NCBI RefSeq assembly: GCF_003999255.1
Contig: NZ_CP034791.1
Coordinates: 1,962,501 to 2,026,500, forward strand
Length of the DNA: 64,000 nt
Direction of reading: 5' to 3'
Source of the DNA: Caldicellulosiruptor changbaiensis
GTDB lineage: Bacteria; Bacillota; Thermoanaerobacteria; Caldicellulosiruptorales; Caldicellulosiruptoraceae
Made by a program: the position numbers and the translations under genes. The notes beneath the pieces were generated by a model that saw nothing but the letters and a program-made list of their open reading frames with translations, searched no databases and was not told where the DNA came from. Positions within the stretch are counted from its first letter, which is position 1, and each line of letters starts with the position of its first letter. Shown here piece after piece: positions 1 to 9,000 of this stretch.

Positions 1-630
1 TTCATGTTGTGCAGTATTTTTGCCATATGTAGAGTTAAAGTAATATGTGTAGAAAAGAACATATTTTTTCTTTCTGAGATATTTTACCTTTTTCTGAACA
101 GCATTTATTTTGTCATTCATGTATTTTATAAGAGCCTGCCCCTTTTGAATTTCACCTGTTAGTCTCGAAAGATTGATAATCTCCTGCTTTATATTCGCAA
201 ATGAATTTGGATTTAGGCTCACGTATATAGGACACTTTAAACCTTTCTTTAAAAGGTCATATTTAGCCTTGTCAATATAATAAGGCACTATTACAAGGTC
301 TGGCTTTGCAGCAATTATCTTTTCAATGTCATTGCTTGAATATCTACCTTTCACATTTTTAGCTAAGTTCACAACGTTTGAATTGTTCTTATCATCTGCA
401 AATATAGAAAGACCTATAATTCTGCTTGGTGAAACCATGTTCAAAAGAATTTCATCTGTCTGAAGTGCCAATGAAAGAATTCTTTGAGGTTTTTGTTTTA
501 CTGTAATGCTATTACCTTTTCCATCTTTTACTGTAATTGGAAAGTCCGCAGCATGGGAATAAAGTGGCATTAAACTTATCGCAAGTGCAATCAATACAAC
601 AATAGCAACAATTCTTCTACTCATTTTCAT
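1..630 (-). CDS. ABC transporter substrate-binding protein, BtuF/FhuD type (partial)
   Basis: The gene runs off the left edge, so only the N-terminal 210 residues are visible. The ATG at 630 follows a GGAG ribosome site six bases upstream. A signal peptide (KMSRRIVAIVVLIALAI) ends near AHAAD and has no lipobox cysteine. The mature part carries the PQRILSLALQTDEILL segment, and IIAAKPDLVIVPYYID follows, as in the PF01497 family of vitamin B12 and iron-siderophore binding proteins. These capture the ligand outside the membrane and pass it to an ABC permease. The ligand cannot be told from this fragment, and the permease and ATPase would lie outside the window. Confidence 0.8.
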   Translation of the reverse strand, partial: MKMSRRIVAIVVLIALAISLMPLYSHAADFPITVKDGKGNSITVKQKPQRILSLALQTDEILLNMVSPSRIIGLSIFADDKNNSNVVNLAKNVKGRYSSNDIEKIIAAKPDLVIVPYYIDKAKYDLLKKGLKCPIYVSLNPNSFANIKQEIINLSRLTGEIQKGQALIKYMNDKINAVQKKVKYLRKKKYVLFYTYYFNSTYGKNTAQHE

Positions 631-678
631 CAGTGTCTCCAACCCCTTTATTTTGTAATATTCACTTGCACCATTATA

Positions 679-999
679 TCACACAAGTTGCTCTATGTCT
701 ATACTAATTATTTCTGTCTCTTCTGGGAATAAATTTAATATAGTAGGATCATAGCACAGCTTAAAATTAGCATGCTTTATAAACCCACTGATAGGAGACT
801 TTAATGTATATGTTTTATAAATTGTCTCAATACTTGCAAATTCTTCACCCTGCTGAAGATAGCCATGTGTCTTTATGAATTCAAATATGACAATATCTCC
901 AAGTTCTCTTTCTAAATTTTTTGTAATACCAACTGATGCCAGTGGTCCATTTAACTCAACCCATAAATCGCCATAAAGAAGTCTTTCATTGTAAAGCAT
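679..999 (-). CDS. Glycine cleavage H-protein-like protein with displaced lipoyl lysine
   Basis: This 106-residue protein has the H-protein/lipoyl fold order: GDIVIFEFIKTHGYLQQGEE, then ETIYKTYTLKSPISGF. In true H proteins the lipoylated lysine is the fourth residue of ESVKAASDL. Here that position is tyrosine and a lysine sits one residue later. No other glycine-cleavage gene is visible nearby. The gene starts just after the stop of the TlpA-like thioredoxin gene and follows ccdA, which suggests a redox or carrier role linked to extracytoplasmic thiol chemistry rather than glycine cleavage. Family membership is fairly clear; the function is not. Confidence 0.7.
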   Translation of the reverse strand: MLYNERLLYGDLWVELNGPLASVGITKNLERELGDIVIFEFIKTHGYLQQGEEFASIETIYKTYTLKSPISGFIKHANFKLCYDPTILNLFPEETEIISIDIEQLV

Positions 1000-1005
1000 C
1001 CTTCT

Positions 1006-1518
1006 TCAGTCCTTTTTATTCTGTTTTACAAACTTATCCAACTCATCATATGTCATCATACCAACATTCTTTGCTATTATTCTGCCATTTTCATCCAATA
1101 AAAATGTTGTAGGTATTCCCTCTATGCCAAAATTGGATGCAATTTTGCCATCTTTGTCAAGCAAAACAAGGTAACTTACACCCATTGAGTTTAAAAACTC
1201 TTTGACTGTATTTTTGTCCTCTTGAATATTTACCCCGATCAAAACAATGTCTTTGTTACTTTGATGAAACTTTTCAAAATCAGGAATTTCAGCTCTACAT
1301 GGTGGACACCAGGTAGCAAAAAAGTTCAAAATCACCTTTTTGCCTCTAAAGCTTGAGATCGAATATTCTTTGCCATCAACAGATTCAAGCTTAAAGTCAA
1401 CAGCACCATTTACTCTTACTTGTGACTTTGTCCGTGGTATAAATTGATAGACTAAAAGAGCAATGAGTACTGCAACAACTAATATAAAGATAACATTTTT
1501 TGCTCTTTGATTCAACAT
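1006..1518 (-). CDS. TlpA/ResA-type membrane-anchored thioredoxin
   Basis: One N-terminal membrane segment (residues about 9-27) anchors a thioredoxin-fold domain outside the cell. The active-site motif is WCPPC inside LNFFATWCPPCRAEIPDF, and the cis-proline loop is GIPTTFLLD. The family reduces disulfides in exported proteins or cytochrome-maturation clients, using electrons from the membrane protein CcdA, which is encoded immediately upstream on the same strand. ATG at 1518 follows AGGGGG. The length of 170 residues is normal for the family. Confidence 0.88.
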   Translation of the reverse strand: MLNQRAKNVIFILVVAVLIALLVYQFIPRTKSQVRVNGAVDFKLESVDGKEYSISSFRGKKVILNFFATWCPPCRAEIPDFEKFHQSNKDIVLIGVNIQEDKNTVKEFLNSMGVSYLVLLDKDGKIASNFGIEGIPTTFLLDENGRIIAKNVGMMTYDELDKFVKQNKKD

Positions 1519-1548
1519 GTAATATTTACCCCCTGTTTTAAATTTTTA

Positions 1549-2196
1549 TCATCTTAAAAAATTTATCTTATCAAAAAATACAAGGACTCCAAAAATTACC
1601 ATAAAAATTCCTGCTAAATACTCTACTACTTTGACATGTCTGTTTATAAAACTAAAAAAACTTTTAATCCTCTCTATAAAAAGAGAAGCTAACAAGAATG
1701 GCATGGCAAAACCAATTGAATAAAATACCAAAAGCAACACCCCTTTTACAAAAGTCTTCTGCACAGCAGCTAAACTCAAAATTGATGCTAAAATTGGTCC
1801 TACACAAGGTGTCCAGCTAATACTCAAAAGCATACCCAAAATCAGTGGAATTCTTTCTTTTTGATAATTACCATTACCACCTATGGGTATAAATAACCTT
1901 TTTAAAAAATCTGGTGACAAATCAAGCATCACCAGACCCATCAAAATTAAGATTATTGCTGCTATCTTCACAATAACCCATTTATACTGCGAAAACGCCA
2001 CCCCAAATAACGATGCCAAGATCCCAAGCCCTACAAACACTATACTAAATCCTAAGACAAATAAAAAGGCATTTTTCAATTTACTGCCTCTTTGTGAAAA
2101 AATATAAAGAATGTAAACAGGGACAAGGGGAAGAATACAAGGTGAGAAAAAAGACAAAAAACCTGCCACAATCGCTGAAATTATACTTATATCCAT
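1549..2196 (-). CDS. ccdA: CcdA-type thiol-disulfide electron transporter
   Basis: A 215-residue polytopic protein with about six hydrophobic segments. Two cysteine-proline motifs, SPCILPLVP near residue 18 and WTPCVGPIL near residue 128, match the redox pair of the CcdA/DsbD membrane domain. The protein moves electrons from cytoplasmic thioredoxin across the membrane to extracytoplasmic thioredoxins such as the TlpA-like protein encoded next. ATG at 2196 has GGGAGAG upstream. Neighbours on both sides are co-oriented with short gaps, so an operon is likely. Confidence 0.92.
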   Translation of the reverse strand: MDISIISAIVAGFLSFFSPCILPLVPVYILYIFSQRGSKLKNAFLFVLGFSIVFVGLGILASLFGVAFSQYKWVIVKIAAIILILMGLVMLDLSPDFLKRLFIPIGGNGNYQKERIPLILGMLLSISWTPCVGPILASILSLAAVQKTFVKGVLLLVFYSIGFAMPFLLASLFIERIKSFFSFINRHVKVVEYLAGIFMVIFGVLVFFDKINFLR

Positions 2197-2213
2197 ACTT
2201 TTCTACTCTCCCG

Positions 2214-2861
2214 TTATTTTATTTTATAGCCGCCATTTACTATTACCCATACATCATCAATTGCTTTAAATCCCCTGCCATCGTTCTTGACAATTAGGAC
2301 TAAATGATTTTTAGATATTTGTTGATTATTTCCAATATCCTTTGCCGCTGTTAGATCAATTAAAGATGCTCCTTTCGGAACAGTAGCAGTTGCTTTTCCT
2401 ACCCTTAAAATAAACTCAGTTGAGGCATCAAACACAATAACTTTTCCTTTTGGCACTTTTACTATTTCATATCCTTTTGTCAAAGCAAACTCACTTTTCG
2501 CCTGACCTTGTCCTTGTGCTTGAACTTTTAACTTGGCTTCTAAATCAGATACTTGTTTTCTTAGTTTTTCCACTTCTAAATTCAAATTAGAAAGCTGTTT
2601 TTGGAGCTGGATCACATCTGTACTACTCTGTGAAGCATTACTTGCTTTGCTAATTTTACTATCTAATTCATTTATCTTCGAATCTATGTAAGTTTTTAGC
2701 TGGTCAAGTTGCTTTTTAAAAAACCCGTATGTTATAAGAGCATCATTATCAATTGACTGACTGCTTGCAAAAATTACCGCTGCCCCCAATACTATTATCA
2801 CAATAGCAATAACTGTAACATTTATACCTTTTTTATACCAGCGCCTTCTTTCTTTTTCCAA
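2214..2861 (-). CDS. Membrane-anchored coiled-coil protein of unknown function
   Basis: I do not recognise a family. The 215-residue protein has a basic N-terminus, one membrane segment (about residues 14-33), a long heptad-rich stretch (about 45-115, including [16 protein letters not shown]) and a C-terminal domain of about 85 residues ending [12 protein letters not shown]. The start is TTG at 2861, preceded by GGAGGG. It lies inside the 3' end of mazF, so the genes overlap by 40 bases and are probably translationally coupled. It is followed by ccdA. A surface scaffold or sensor anchored outside the membrane would fit, but this is a guess. Confidence 0.7.
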   Translation of the reverse strand: MEKERRRWYKKGINVTVIAIVIIVLGAAVIFASSQSIDNDALITYGFFKKQLDQLKTYIDSKINELDSKISKASNASQSSTDVIQLQKQLSNLNLEVEKLRKQVSDLEAKLKVQAQGQGQAKSEFALTKGYEIVKVPKGKVIVFDASTEFILRVGKATATVPKGASLIDLTAAKDIGNNQQISKNHLVLIVKNDGRGFKAIDDVWVIVNGGYKIK

Positions 2862-3268
2862 TCGTATCCCTCCGCTGTCCAGTCTATCAATCCAAGGCTA
2901 ATTAAAATTGCTTGATTTACCTTTTCCATAACTTCCTCAGAGAGCTTTCCAACCTTGTTCTTTAGCCTTACCTTGTCAATTGTTCTTATCTGCTCAAGCA
3001 AAATAACAGAGTCTTTTGTAAGGCCAAACTCTCCTGCATGAATTTCAACATGAGTTGGAAACTTTGCCTTGCCAATCTGCGAGGTTATCGCAGCAACAAT
3101 TACTGTTGGACTGTATTTATTTCCTATGTCATTTTGAATTACCAGTACAGGCCGTATGCCACCTTGCTCAGACCCAACATGCGGAGCAAGGTCGGCATAG
3201 AATATGTCTCCTCTTTTAATTTCAAATGTCTGATTTTGGTTTTGATGTTGTTGCAGCACTTTTTCCAC
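2822..3268 (-). CDS. mazF: MazF/PemK-type endoribonuclease toxin
   Basis: The core [20 protein letters not shown] followed by [10 protein letters not shown] is diagnostic of the MazF/NdoA family of single-strand mRNA interferases. The family arginine and threonine are present in GGIRPVLV and AAITSQ. The gene as drawn begins at GTG 3268, which overlaps the upstream antitoxin-like gene by 47 bases. Family members usually start about 17 residues later, so the N-terminal tail QQHQNQNQ is suspect; a second in-frame GTG lies three codons in. The C-terminal extension after GLIDW is short. It cuts mRNA when free of its antitoxin. Confidence 0.92.
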   Translation of the reverse strand: MEKVLQQHQNQNQTFEIKRGDIFYADLAPHVGSEQGGIRPVLVIQNDIGNKYSPTVIVAAITSQIGKAKFPTHVEIHAGEFGLTKDSVILLEQIRTIDKVRLKNKVGKLSEEVMEKVNQAILISLGLIDWTAEGYDWKKKEGAGIKKV

Positions 3269-3542
3269 TCTCCGCTACCCTACCTTCTTCAAATTTATAA
3301 AAATCATGGTATAAATCATCATATATTATATTCTCATACTTTACAAGTCCCTCAAAGTCAAGAGCTAACCATTCATTTGCAATTGTCCTGTTTAAATCTG
3401 CATACTTTTTATAACAACTCTCAAGTTCCTTCTCAATTCTCCTCATCCTTCTTTTTATCGCAAAAGGTTTTATAAATCCATCATCATAAAAATTTCCACC
3501 GCGATATTGCAAAAGATATTTTACAATACGTATCTGCGGCAT
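3222..3542 (-). CDS. Probable antitoxin of the MazF pair
   Basis: The gene sits directly upstream of mazF and overlaps its start, the usual antitoxin position. Residues [16 protein letters not shown] resemble the C-terminal toxin-wrapping segment of Bacillus EndoAI (INLTIASE...). The N-terminal half ([17 protein letters not shown], then basic helices) does not look like the normal ribbon-helix-helix DNA-binding domain. ATG at 3542 follows AAGGGGG. The assignment rests on position and the C-terminal similarity; the DNA-binding part is unassigned. Confidence 0.65.
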   Translation of the reverse strand: MPQIRIVKYLLQYRGGNFYDDGFIKPFAIKRRMRRIEKELESCYKKYADLNRTIANEWLALDFEGLVKYENIIYDDLYHDFYKFEEGRVAESGKSAATTSKPKSDI

Positions 3543-3612
3543 CTAATTTCCCCCTTGCAAAACAAAATATAAAAACATATTTATAAAAGGTATAGCGGAT
3601 GAGCTTATCTTC

Positions 3613-3642
3613 ATTATAAATTTTTTTGGTGCTTTAAATCAA
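3613..3642 (-). promoter_or_regulatory. Promoter for the antitoxin-mazF operon
   Basis: On the minus strand TTGATT (3642-3637) and TATAAT (3618-3613) are separated by 18 bases, giving a sigma-A-type promoter about 70 bases ahead of the antitoxin ATG. Confidence 0.6.
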
Positions 3643-3652
3643 TGTAAATTTT

Positions 3653-4816
3653 TCATAAGATGTAGTTTAATATTTTGACAACTCGCCCATCCCTGATATA
3701 AACACGTGGAATTCTCTTGCTGACAGAGCATATCACTTCATAGTTTATAGTGCCAATTTGTGAAGCTAAATCATCTGCTGTAATCTCATTTTTCCCTTGC
3801 TTCCCTATAATTACAACCTCATCACCAATCTTGACATCTTTAATATGAGTAACATCCACCATGCACTGGTCCATGCATACATTCCCTACAACTTTTGCAT
3901 ACTCTCCATTGATGAGAACACATCTTTTTTCACTTCCAACTCTTGTAAAACCATCAGCATATCCGATAGGTATCGTAGCAATCTTGCTCTTGCAAGGAGT
4001 CACATACCTTCTGTTGTAGCTTATAGGATACCCTTCTGGCACCTCCTTTACATTGATTACTTTTGCCTTGACAGACATAACAGGTTTCAAGGAAATTTCT
4101 GTTTTTACTGCTTCGCTCGGATAAAGTCCATAAAGTACAAGACCAAGCCTTACTATATCAAGTTGATACTGGGGGAAACGGATTGCCGCAGCGCTATTTG
4201 CAATATGCTTATATTTAAAGTATACCCCATTTTTATTTAGTTCTTTCACAAAGTTTTCAAATTTTAAAAACTGTTCATAGGTAAAATTATCAGAGTGTGG
4301 GTCATCTGCTGACGAAAAGTGTGAAAATATGCCTTCAAGTTCTATGTGTGAAAGGCTTGCAATTCTGATTATTGCTTCGATACTTTCTTTGGTACACAAG
4401 AATCCAATTCTTCCCATGCCAGTATCAACTTTGATATGTACTTTTGCCTTTTTACCTATCTTTTTAGCTGCCTCATTTAGATAATATGCTTGCTCAAATG
4501 TGTACACTGTTTGGCTAATGTCATTTTCAACAACCTGTTCAGATAATTCAAAAGGAGTAAATCCTAATATCAAAATAGGAATGTCAAAATTATAGTGCCT
4601 AAGCTGCAAAGCCTCGTCTATTATTGCAACAGCAAGCATGTTAATTCCGTTTTTGACTAAAACCCTTGACACTTCAATTGCTCCATGGCCATATGCATCG
4701 GCTTTAACAACAGCCATAATCTGAGTATTTGGCGAAATCTTTTCTTTGATGTTATTAACATTGTATATGAGGTTGTCAAGATTTATCTCTGCCCAGACAC
4801 GGTTGTAAAGAGACAA
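3653..4816 (-). CDS. alr: Alanine racemase
   Basis: A PLP enzyme that interconverts L- and D-alanine for peptidoglycan. AVVKADAYGHG (about residues 35-45) holds the Schiff-base lysine, GYADGF and CMDQCMVDVT belong to the C-terminal beta domain, and RLGLVLYGLYP is also conserved. The 387-residue length is normal. The start is TTG at 4816 with AAAGGAAA close upstream; no earlier in-frame ATG exists. It lies seven bases after a LolA-like lipoprotein gene and downstream of nnr and acpS, a cluster common in Firmicutes, where alr often sits next to mazEF as it does here. Confidence 0.96.
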   Translation of the reverse strand: MSLYNRVWAEINLDNLIYNVNNIKEKISPNTQIMAVVKADAYGHGAIEVSRVLVKNGINMLAVAIIDEALQLRHYNFDIPILILGFTPFELSEQVVENDISQTVYTFEQAYYLNEAAKKIGKKAKVHIKVDTGMGRIGFLCTKESIEAIIRIASLSHIELEGIFSHFSSADDPHSDNFTYEQFLKFENFVKELNKNGVYFKYKHIANSAAAIRFPQYQLDIVRLGLVLYGLYPSEAVKTEISLKPVMSVKAKVINVKEVPEGYPISYNRRYVTPCKSKIATIPIGYADGFTRVGSEKRCVLINGEYAKVVGNVCMDQCMVDVTHIKDVKIGDEVVIIGKQGKNEITADDLASQIGTINYEVICSVSKRIPRVYIRDGRVVKILNYIL

Positions 4817-4823
4817 TTTCCTT

Positions 4824-5339
4824 TCATCCCTTTCTGTATTTTTTATACTCTGTCAGGTAGATTGTCTTTATAAATCTTGCATCCTGATAAATTACAACTA
4901 TTTTTTTTAACCTTTCATCCTCAAAGTAGTAATGCAAATACCTAATATCATCTTTTAATTCAATTGTGATTATTGTGGATTTTTCCTGTTTTACAATAGA
5001 ATATTTTTCGCTATTTATAAGCTTATCAATATAGTATTCCAAAAAAATATCCTCTGCAATGTTTTTTAGATCTTTGCCATCTAATATAACCTTTCCATTT
5101 TCCTTAGTTATCTTTATCTTTCTACTATCTTTCTGAAACTCTGCCTCAACTTTTCCATTTATTCTTTGTTCGAAAAAAAAGTATTTTGAAACCATTTTGT
5201 TTGAAGTTATTTCCACAAATCCTTTTGCAATGTAATCTGGATAGATCTTAAGTGTACCTTGACTATTTCTACTCTTACAAGAGGTAAGTAACATGAAAAT
5301 CAAGAGTATAAAAAATACATAACAAAACCTCTTCCACAT
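4824..5339 (-). CDS. Small LolA-like lipoprotein
   Basis: The 171-residue protein has a signal peptide ending in the lipobox LLTSC, so it should be lipid-anchored on the outer face of the membrane. The rest is mostly beta-strand with alternating charge (GFVEITSNKMVSKYFFFEQ, KIKITKENGKVILDG), which resembles the LolA/GerS half-barrel fold of Firmicute lipoproteins. The position between nnr and alr is conserved in related clostridia, to my recollection. No catalytic residues are visible. Structural assignment is tentative. Confidence 0.65.
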   Translation of the reverse strand: MWKRFCYVFFILLIFMLLTSCKSRNSQGTLKIYPDYIAKGFVEITSNKMVSKYFFFEQRINGKVEAEFQKDSRKIKITKENGKVILDGKDLKNIAEDIFLEYYIDKLINSEKYSIVKQEKSTIITIELKDDIRYLHYYFEDERLKKIVVIYQDARFIKTIYLTEYKKYRKG

Positions 5340-5351
5340 TCTCTTATATAA

Positions 5352-6887
5352 TTAACCTTCAATTACTCGCTTAAATGCAAAATCAAGATTCTCAATTATT
5401 TCTGAAGGCAAGATGGTCTGCATTGACTTTCTTTCAAGCAAAATATCAGCAGAAAGTGAATGCAGATAAACAGCAAGTTTTGCTGCATCTAAACCACTAT
5501 ATCCTTGTGCAAGGATTGCAGTAACTATACCAGTTAGAACATCACCACTTCCACCCTTCGCCATACCAGGATTTCCAAGTATATTGATGTATATATTGTT
5601 GCCATCTGTAATTATAGTCCTTGCACCTTTTAAAATGCATACACAGTCAAACTTTTTTGAAAGTTGAAGGGCTACGTCAAGCGGGTTTTTAGCAACCTCA
5701 GAAACATCACAGCTAAGTATCCTTGAGGCCTCTTTGTAATGTGGAGTCAATATCTTGGGTGCCTTGTATTCGTGCAAAAGTGTTTGAGCTTCTTTATTAT
5801 TTGCCAAAACATTCAAACCATCTGCATCTATTACAATAGGTATTTGAAAGTTTTTTAAAATATGAATCAATATCTTTTCAACTTCTACAGAACTGGTAAG
5901 ACCGCATCCAAATGCAATGACATCTAACCTTTTCAAAAACTCCTCTTTCTGTTTGAAACCCTCAAAAGTTACTACTCCATCCTTGCTTTCAATCGCTACT
6001 GTGATTATTTCTGGATTTCTAAAATTGTGCAGACTCAGACTCTCAATTGGTGAGAATAAAAAGCATAGCCCACACCCACTTTTTACACAAGCATTTGCAC
6101 AAAGCACAGAGGCACCAGGAAAGAATTTTGAACCTGCTACAACTCCCACTTTTCCGTAGTCTCCTTTGTGTGTATCAGGGTAGCGGTAAAGCTTTTCAAT
6201 ATTTAGTTCTTCTCTGCTCAAAATTTTTGTACTGATCTTCTCTACAACCTTTTCAGGGATACCAATGTCTTTTACTATAAGTTTACCACACAAATAAGCC
6301 CCAGGATAAAGGATGTTTCCAATTTTAGGATACATGAAAGTAATTGTCTTGTTTGCTTTCACTGCAACTCCTTTTATCTGTCCTGTGTCAGAGCAAACTC
6401 CACTTGGAATGTCGATAGAATAAACATAGGCTTCCGAAGAATTTATATACTCAATTACCTTTCTGTACAAGCCCTCAACATCTCTTACAAGACCTATTCC
6501 AAATATCCCATCAACGATAATGTCAAATCTCTCATGATAAAGTCGCGCCAGAAGCTCTTCATTTAGTACTTGAATGTTTGCACTTAAGTTTTTTAATATG
6601 TTTAAAAAAACCTTCGAAGATGCACTTACATTCTCATCAAATATAAAAATCTGAACATTGTCTGATTGTTCTAAAAGATACCGCGCAACTACAAAACCAT
6701 CTCCCCCATTATTCCCTTTGCCACAAAAAACAGCAATCCTTTTTTGCTTTAAATCACCTAAATCTCTTTTAATTTCCTCAAATACACAAAAGCCTGCATT
6801 CTCCATCAACACTACTTCAGGAATTCCAATCTCGCTTGTTGCTTTTTTATCTATTTGCTTCATCTGTTCAGAAGTTAATACATACAT
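5352..6887 (-). CDS. nnr: Bifunctional NAD(P)HX epimerase / ADP-dependent dehydratase
   Basis: Repairs damaged NADH and NADPH hydrates. The N-terminal YjeF domain (about 1-215) has CGKGNNGGDGFVVARYL and the FGIGLVRDV segment. The C-terminal kinase-like domain (about 225-505) has KGDYGKVGVVAGS, ADGLNVLANN and the ADP-binding GMAKGGSGDVLTG. I place the start at ATG 6887, with GAGGAG nine bases upstream, giving 511 residues; the longer reading from 6926 would overlap acpS and lacks a site. The product is a fusion of both activities, as is usual in Firmicutes. Confidence 0.95.
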   Translation of the reverse strand: MYVLTSEQMKQIDKKATSEIGIPEVVLMENAGFCVFEEIKRDLGDLKQKRIAVFCGKGNNGGDGFVVARYLLEQSDNVQIFIFDENVSASSKVFLNILKNLSANIQVLNEELLARLYHERFDIIVDGIFGIGLVRDVEGLYRKVIEYINSSEAYVYSIDIPSGVCSDTGQIKGVAVKANKTITFMYPKIGNILYPGAYLCGKLIVKDIGIPEKVVEKISTKILSREELNIEKLYRYPDTHKGDYGKVGVVAGSKFFPGASVLCANACVKSGCGLCFLFSPIESLSLHNFRNPEIITVAIESKDGVVTFEGFKQKEEFLKRLDVIAFGCGLTSSVEVEKILIHILKNFQIPIVIDADGLNVLANNKEAQTLLHEYKAPKILTPHYKEASRILSCDVSEVAKNPLDVALQLSKKFDCVCILKGARTIITDGNNIYINILGNPGMAKGGSGDVLTGIVTAILAQGYSGLDAAKLAVYLHSLSADILLERKSMQTILPSEIIENLDFAFKRVIEG

Positions 6888-6894
6888 GCAAATT

Positions 6895-7266
6895 TCACTC
6901 CTCTTTTTCGGCAATTGCACAGGCAACTGCCACCGAGTTTTGATGTGAAATACTCAAGACAATATTTGTAATTTTCAAGCTCTCACAAATTTCTTTAGCT
7001 TTGTTGTAAAGCTTTACCTTCGGACATCCATTTATATCCTTTTGTATCTCAATATCTTTAAATCCAAATACAATGCCTGTTGAAAGTGTTTTTGCCACAG
7101 CCTCTTTTGCTGCAAAATACCCTGCTATTGTTAGCAGATTGAAATTTTTTGAGCTTATATACTCAAGTTCTTTTTGAGTAAATACCCTCTTCAAAAATGC
7201 ATCAAATCTTTTTATATTTTTAAATCTTTCAACCTCAATAATGTCAATCCCAATATTAAATATCAT
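6895..7266 (-). CDS. acpS: Holo-[acyl-carrier-protein] synthase
   Basis: Transfers 4'-phosphopantetheine from CoA to acyl carrier protein. The 123-residue protein has the two signature motifs: GIDIIEVERF near the N-terminus (Mg-binding aspartate) and YFAAKEAVAKTL near residue 50. Length is normal. Its stop lies just upstream of the nnr start, consistent with one operon acpS-nnr-lipoprotein-alr. Confidence 0.95.
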   Translation of the reverse strand: MIFNIGIDIIEVERFKNIKRFDAFLKRVFTQKELEYISSKNFNLLTIAGYFAAKEAVAKTLSTGIVFGFKDIEIQKDINGCPKVKLYNKAKEICESLKITNIVLSISHQNSVAVACAIAEKEE

Positions 7267-7352
7267 TCCTGAAATTATTCCCCTTTTTGCTTAAAAATTA
7301 CTTAAATTTTATTCGCAAAACTACAAAAAATAAAAATGGGAGGGGACAAAAC

Positions 7353-7517
7353 ATGAGTTTTATTAACTGCTCATATCCATGTAAATATCAAAAAGATGGA
7401 TATTGTATTAAAACCCATATTTGCCCACCGTCAAAATACAACGCTGGCTTTTGTTTATTTTTTGAACCGGAAGAAAATTTTAAAAGAAAAAAGGAAAAAG
7501 AAAAAGAAGAACTTTAA
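7353..7517 (+). CDS. Small cysteine-rich protein
   Basis: A 54-residue protein on the plus strand, with ATG at 7353 after a strong GGGAGGGG site. Five cysteines occur in the pattern NCSYPCKY...GYC...HICPP...GFC, followed by a very basic/acidic tail rich in Lys and Glu (KRKKEKEKEEL). Small proteins with this NCxxxC opening are common in clostridia; I know no function. The cysteines could bind a metal. It lies alone between two minus-strand operons. Confidence 0.6.
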   Translation: MSFINCSYPCKYQKDGYCIKTHICPPSKYNAGFCLFFEPEENFKRKKEKEKEEL

Positions 7518-7519
7518 AT

Positions 7520-8086
7520 TTATTTTATCACATTCTCAACAAAGAAAGAATGCCAATAATTTTGAGATGTGAGTTCAGGATGAAATGTTGTTGCCAAAAT
7601 AGTTCCTTGCAACACAGCAATAGGGGTGTCAAGCTGTGCCAAAACCTCTACATTTGAGCCAACATCAACTATCTTGGGCGCTCTTATAAATACACATTCA
7701 GTTGTCTTATTAAACCTTAGCACAAAAACTTCTTTTTTGAAGCTGTCAAGCTGGCTTCCGTAAGCATTTCTTTCAATTACTATGTCAAGTAGTGGCAAAA
7801 CACCACTTCCCTGGTTTTTTATGGTCTTTGACAGAAGTATTGCACCCGCACATGTTCCCCACATTGGCATACCTTGTTCTGCCAAGCTCAAAATTTTCTC
7901 CTTTACCCCAGTTTCTATTAAAAATTTTCCTATGGTTGTGCTCTCACCGCCTGGCAAAATCAAACCATCTATTCCATCTAAGTCTTCAATTTTCTTTACT
8001 AAAACTGGTATGTGTCCTATTTCTTCAATCTTTTTTACATGCTCAATAACTCCGCCTTGAAATGCCAATACTCCAATTTTTTTCAA
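7520..8086 (-). CDS. pdxT: PLP synthase glutaminase subunit
   Basis: Hydrolyses glutamine and channels ammonia to PdxS for pyridoxal 5'-phosphate synthesis. The class I glutaminase features are GGESTTIGKFL, the cysteine nucleophile in WGTCAGAILL (near residue 79) and the His-Glu pair in TFHPELT. The 188-residue length is standard. It starts four bases after the pdxS stop, so the two are co-transcribed and probably coupled. Confidence 0.97.
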   Translation of the reverse strand: MKKIGVLAFQGGVIEHVKKIEEIGHIPVLVKKIEDLDGIDGLILPGGESTTIGKFLIETGVKEKILSLAEQGMPMWGTCAGAILLSKTIKNQGSGVLPLLDIVIERNAYGSQLDSFKKEVFVLRFNKTTECVFIRAPKIVDVGSNVEVLAQLDTPIAVLQGTILATTFHPELTSQNYWHSFFVENVIK

Positions 8087-8089
8087 CTT

Positions 8090-8986
8090 TTAATTCCCCC
8101 TAAACTGCAAAAGTTCATTTTGTGAAAGGCCTCTTAAATCAATTCCTTCCATCTCTTCACCAAGGTCATAAGAAATCTCTGCTAAGATTTTGGGGTCATT
8201 GTAGTAGGTTGTTGCCATTACAATTGCTCTTGCTCTTTTTTCGGGATTTTTTGACTTAAATATTCCAGAGCCAACAAACACACCATCTGCTCCAAGTTGC
8301 ATCATCAAAGCTGCATCAGCTGGTGTTGCAATTCCACCTGCTGCAAAATTGACAACAGGAAGCCTTTTTAGCTCAGCAGTTTTTTTCAAAAGCTCATATG
8401 ATACACCTAATTCCTTTGCATATGCATAAAGCTCATCCTCATTTAAAGATGCTGCGTATGCAATCTGTTTGTTAATCCTTCTTAAGTGTCTTACCGCTTC
8501 AACAACATTTCCTGTTCCAGCCTCACCTTTTGTTCGTATCATGGACGCACCTTCTTGGATTCTTCTGAGTGCCTCTCCTAAATCCCTTGCACCACATACA
8601 AAAGCAGCTTTAAACTTCCACTTGTCAATATGGTGCTCCTCGTCAGCAGGTGTCAAAACCTCACTCTCATCTATATAGTCAATTCCTAACGCTTCTAAAA
8701 TCTGAGCCTCAACAAAATGTCCTATTCTTACCTTTGCCATAACAGGTATTGAAACAGCTTTTTTAATTTCTAATATAATTTTTGGGTCAGCCATTCTTGC
8801 AACTTTGCCCTCTTTGCGCAGGTCTGCTGGAACCTTTTGAAGTGCCATTACAGCAACAGCACCTGCTTTTTCTGCAATCTCTGCCTCCCTTGGGGATGTC
8901 ACATCCATAATAACACCGCCTTTTAACATCTGGGCAAGGTTTTTATTCAGTTCGTATCTTTCATTCACATTCACAACTTCGCTCAT
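8090..8986 (-). CDS. pdxS: PLP synthase synthase subunit
   Basis: Builds PLP from ribose 5-phosphate, glyceraldehyde 3-phosphate and ammonia in a dodecameric complex with Pdx[19 protein letters not shown] and [16 protein letters not shown] carry the substrate lysines and the catalytic aspartate; [20 protein letters not shown] is the phosphate-binding region. The best start is ATG 8986 with GGAGGTG seven bases upstream, giving 298 residues; the TTG at 9034 lies beyond the predicted transcription start. Confidence 0.97.
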   Translation of the reverse strand: MSEVVNVNERYELNKNLAQMLKGGVIMDVTSPREAEIAEKAGAVAVMALQKVPADLRKEGKVARMADPKIILEIKKAVSIPVMAKVRIGHFVEAQILEALGIDYIDESEVLTPADEEHHIDKWKFKAAFVCGARDLGEALRRIQEGASMIRTKGEAGTGNVVEAVRHLRRINKQIAYAASLNEDELYAYAKELGVSYELLKKTAELKRLPVVNFAAGGIATPADAALMMQLGADGVFVGSGIFKSKNPEKRARAIVMATTYYNDPKILAEISYDLGEEMEGIDLRGLSQNELLQFRGN

Positions 8987-9000
8987 AAGTTTGCACCTCC

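Noticed and set aside
3038-3475. Plus-strand open frame opposite mazF
   Set aside because: Shadow of the well-supported mazF and antitoxin genes, with no family resemblance.
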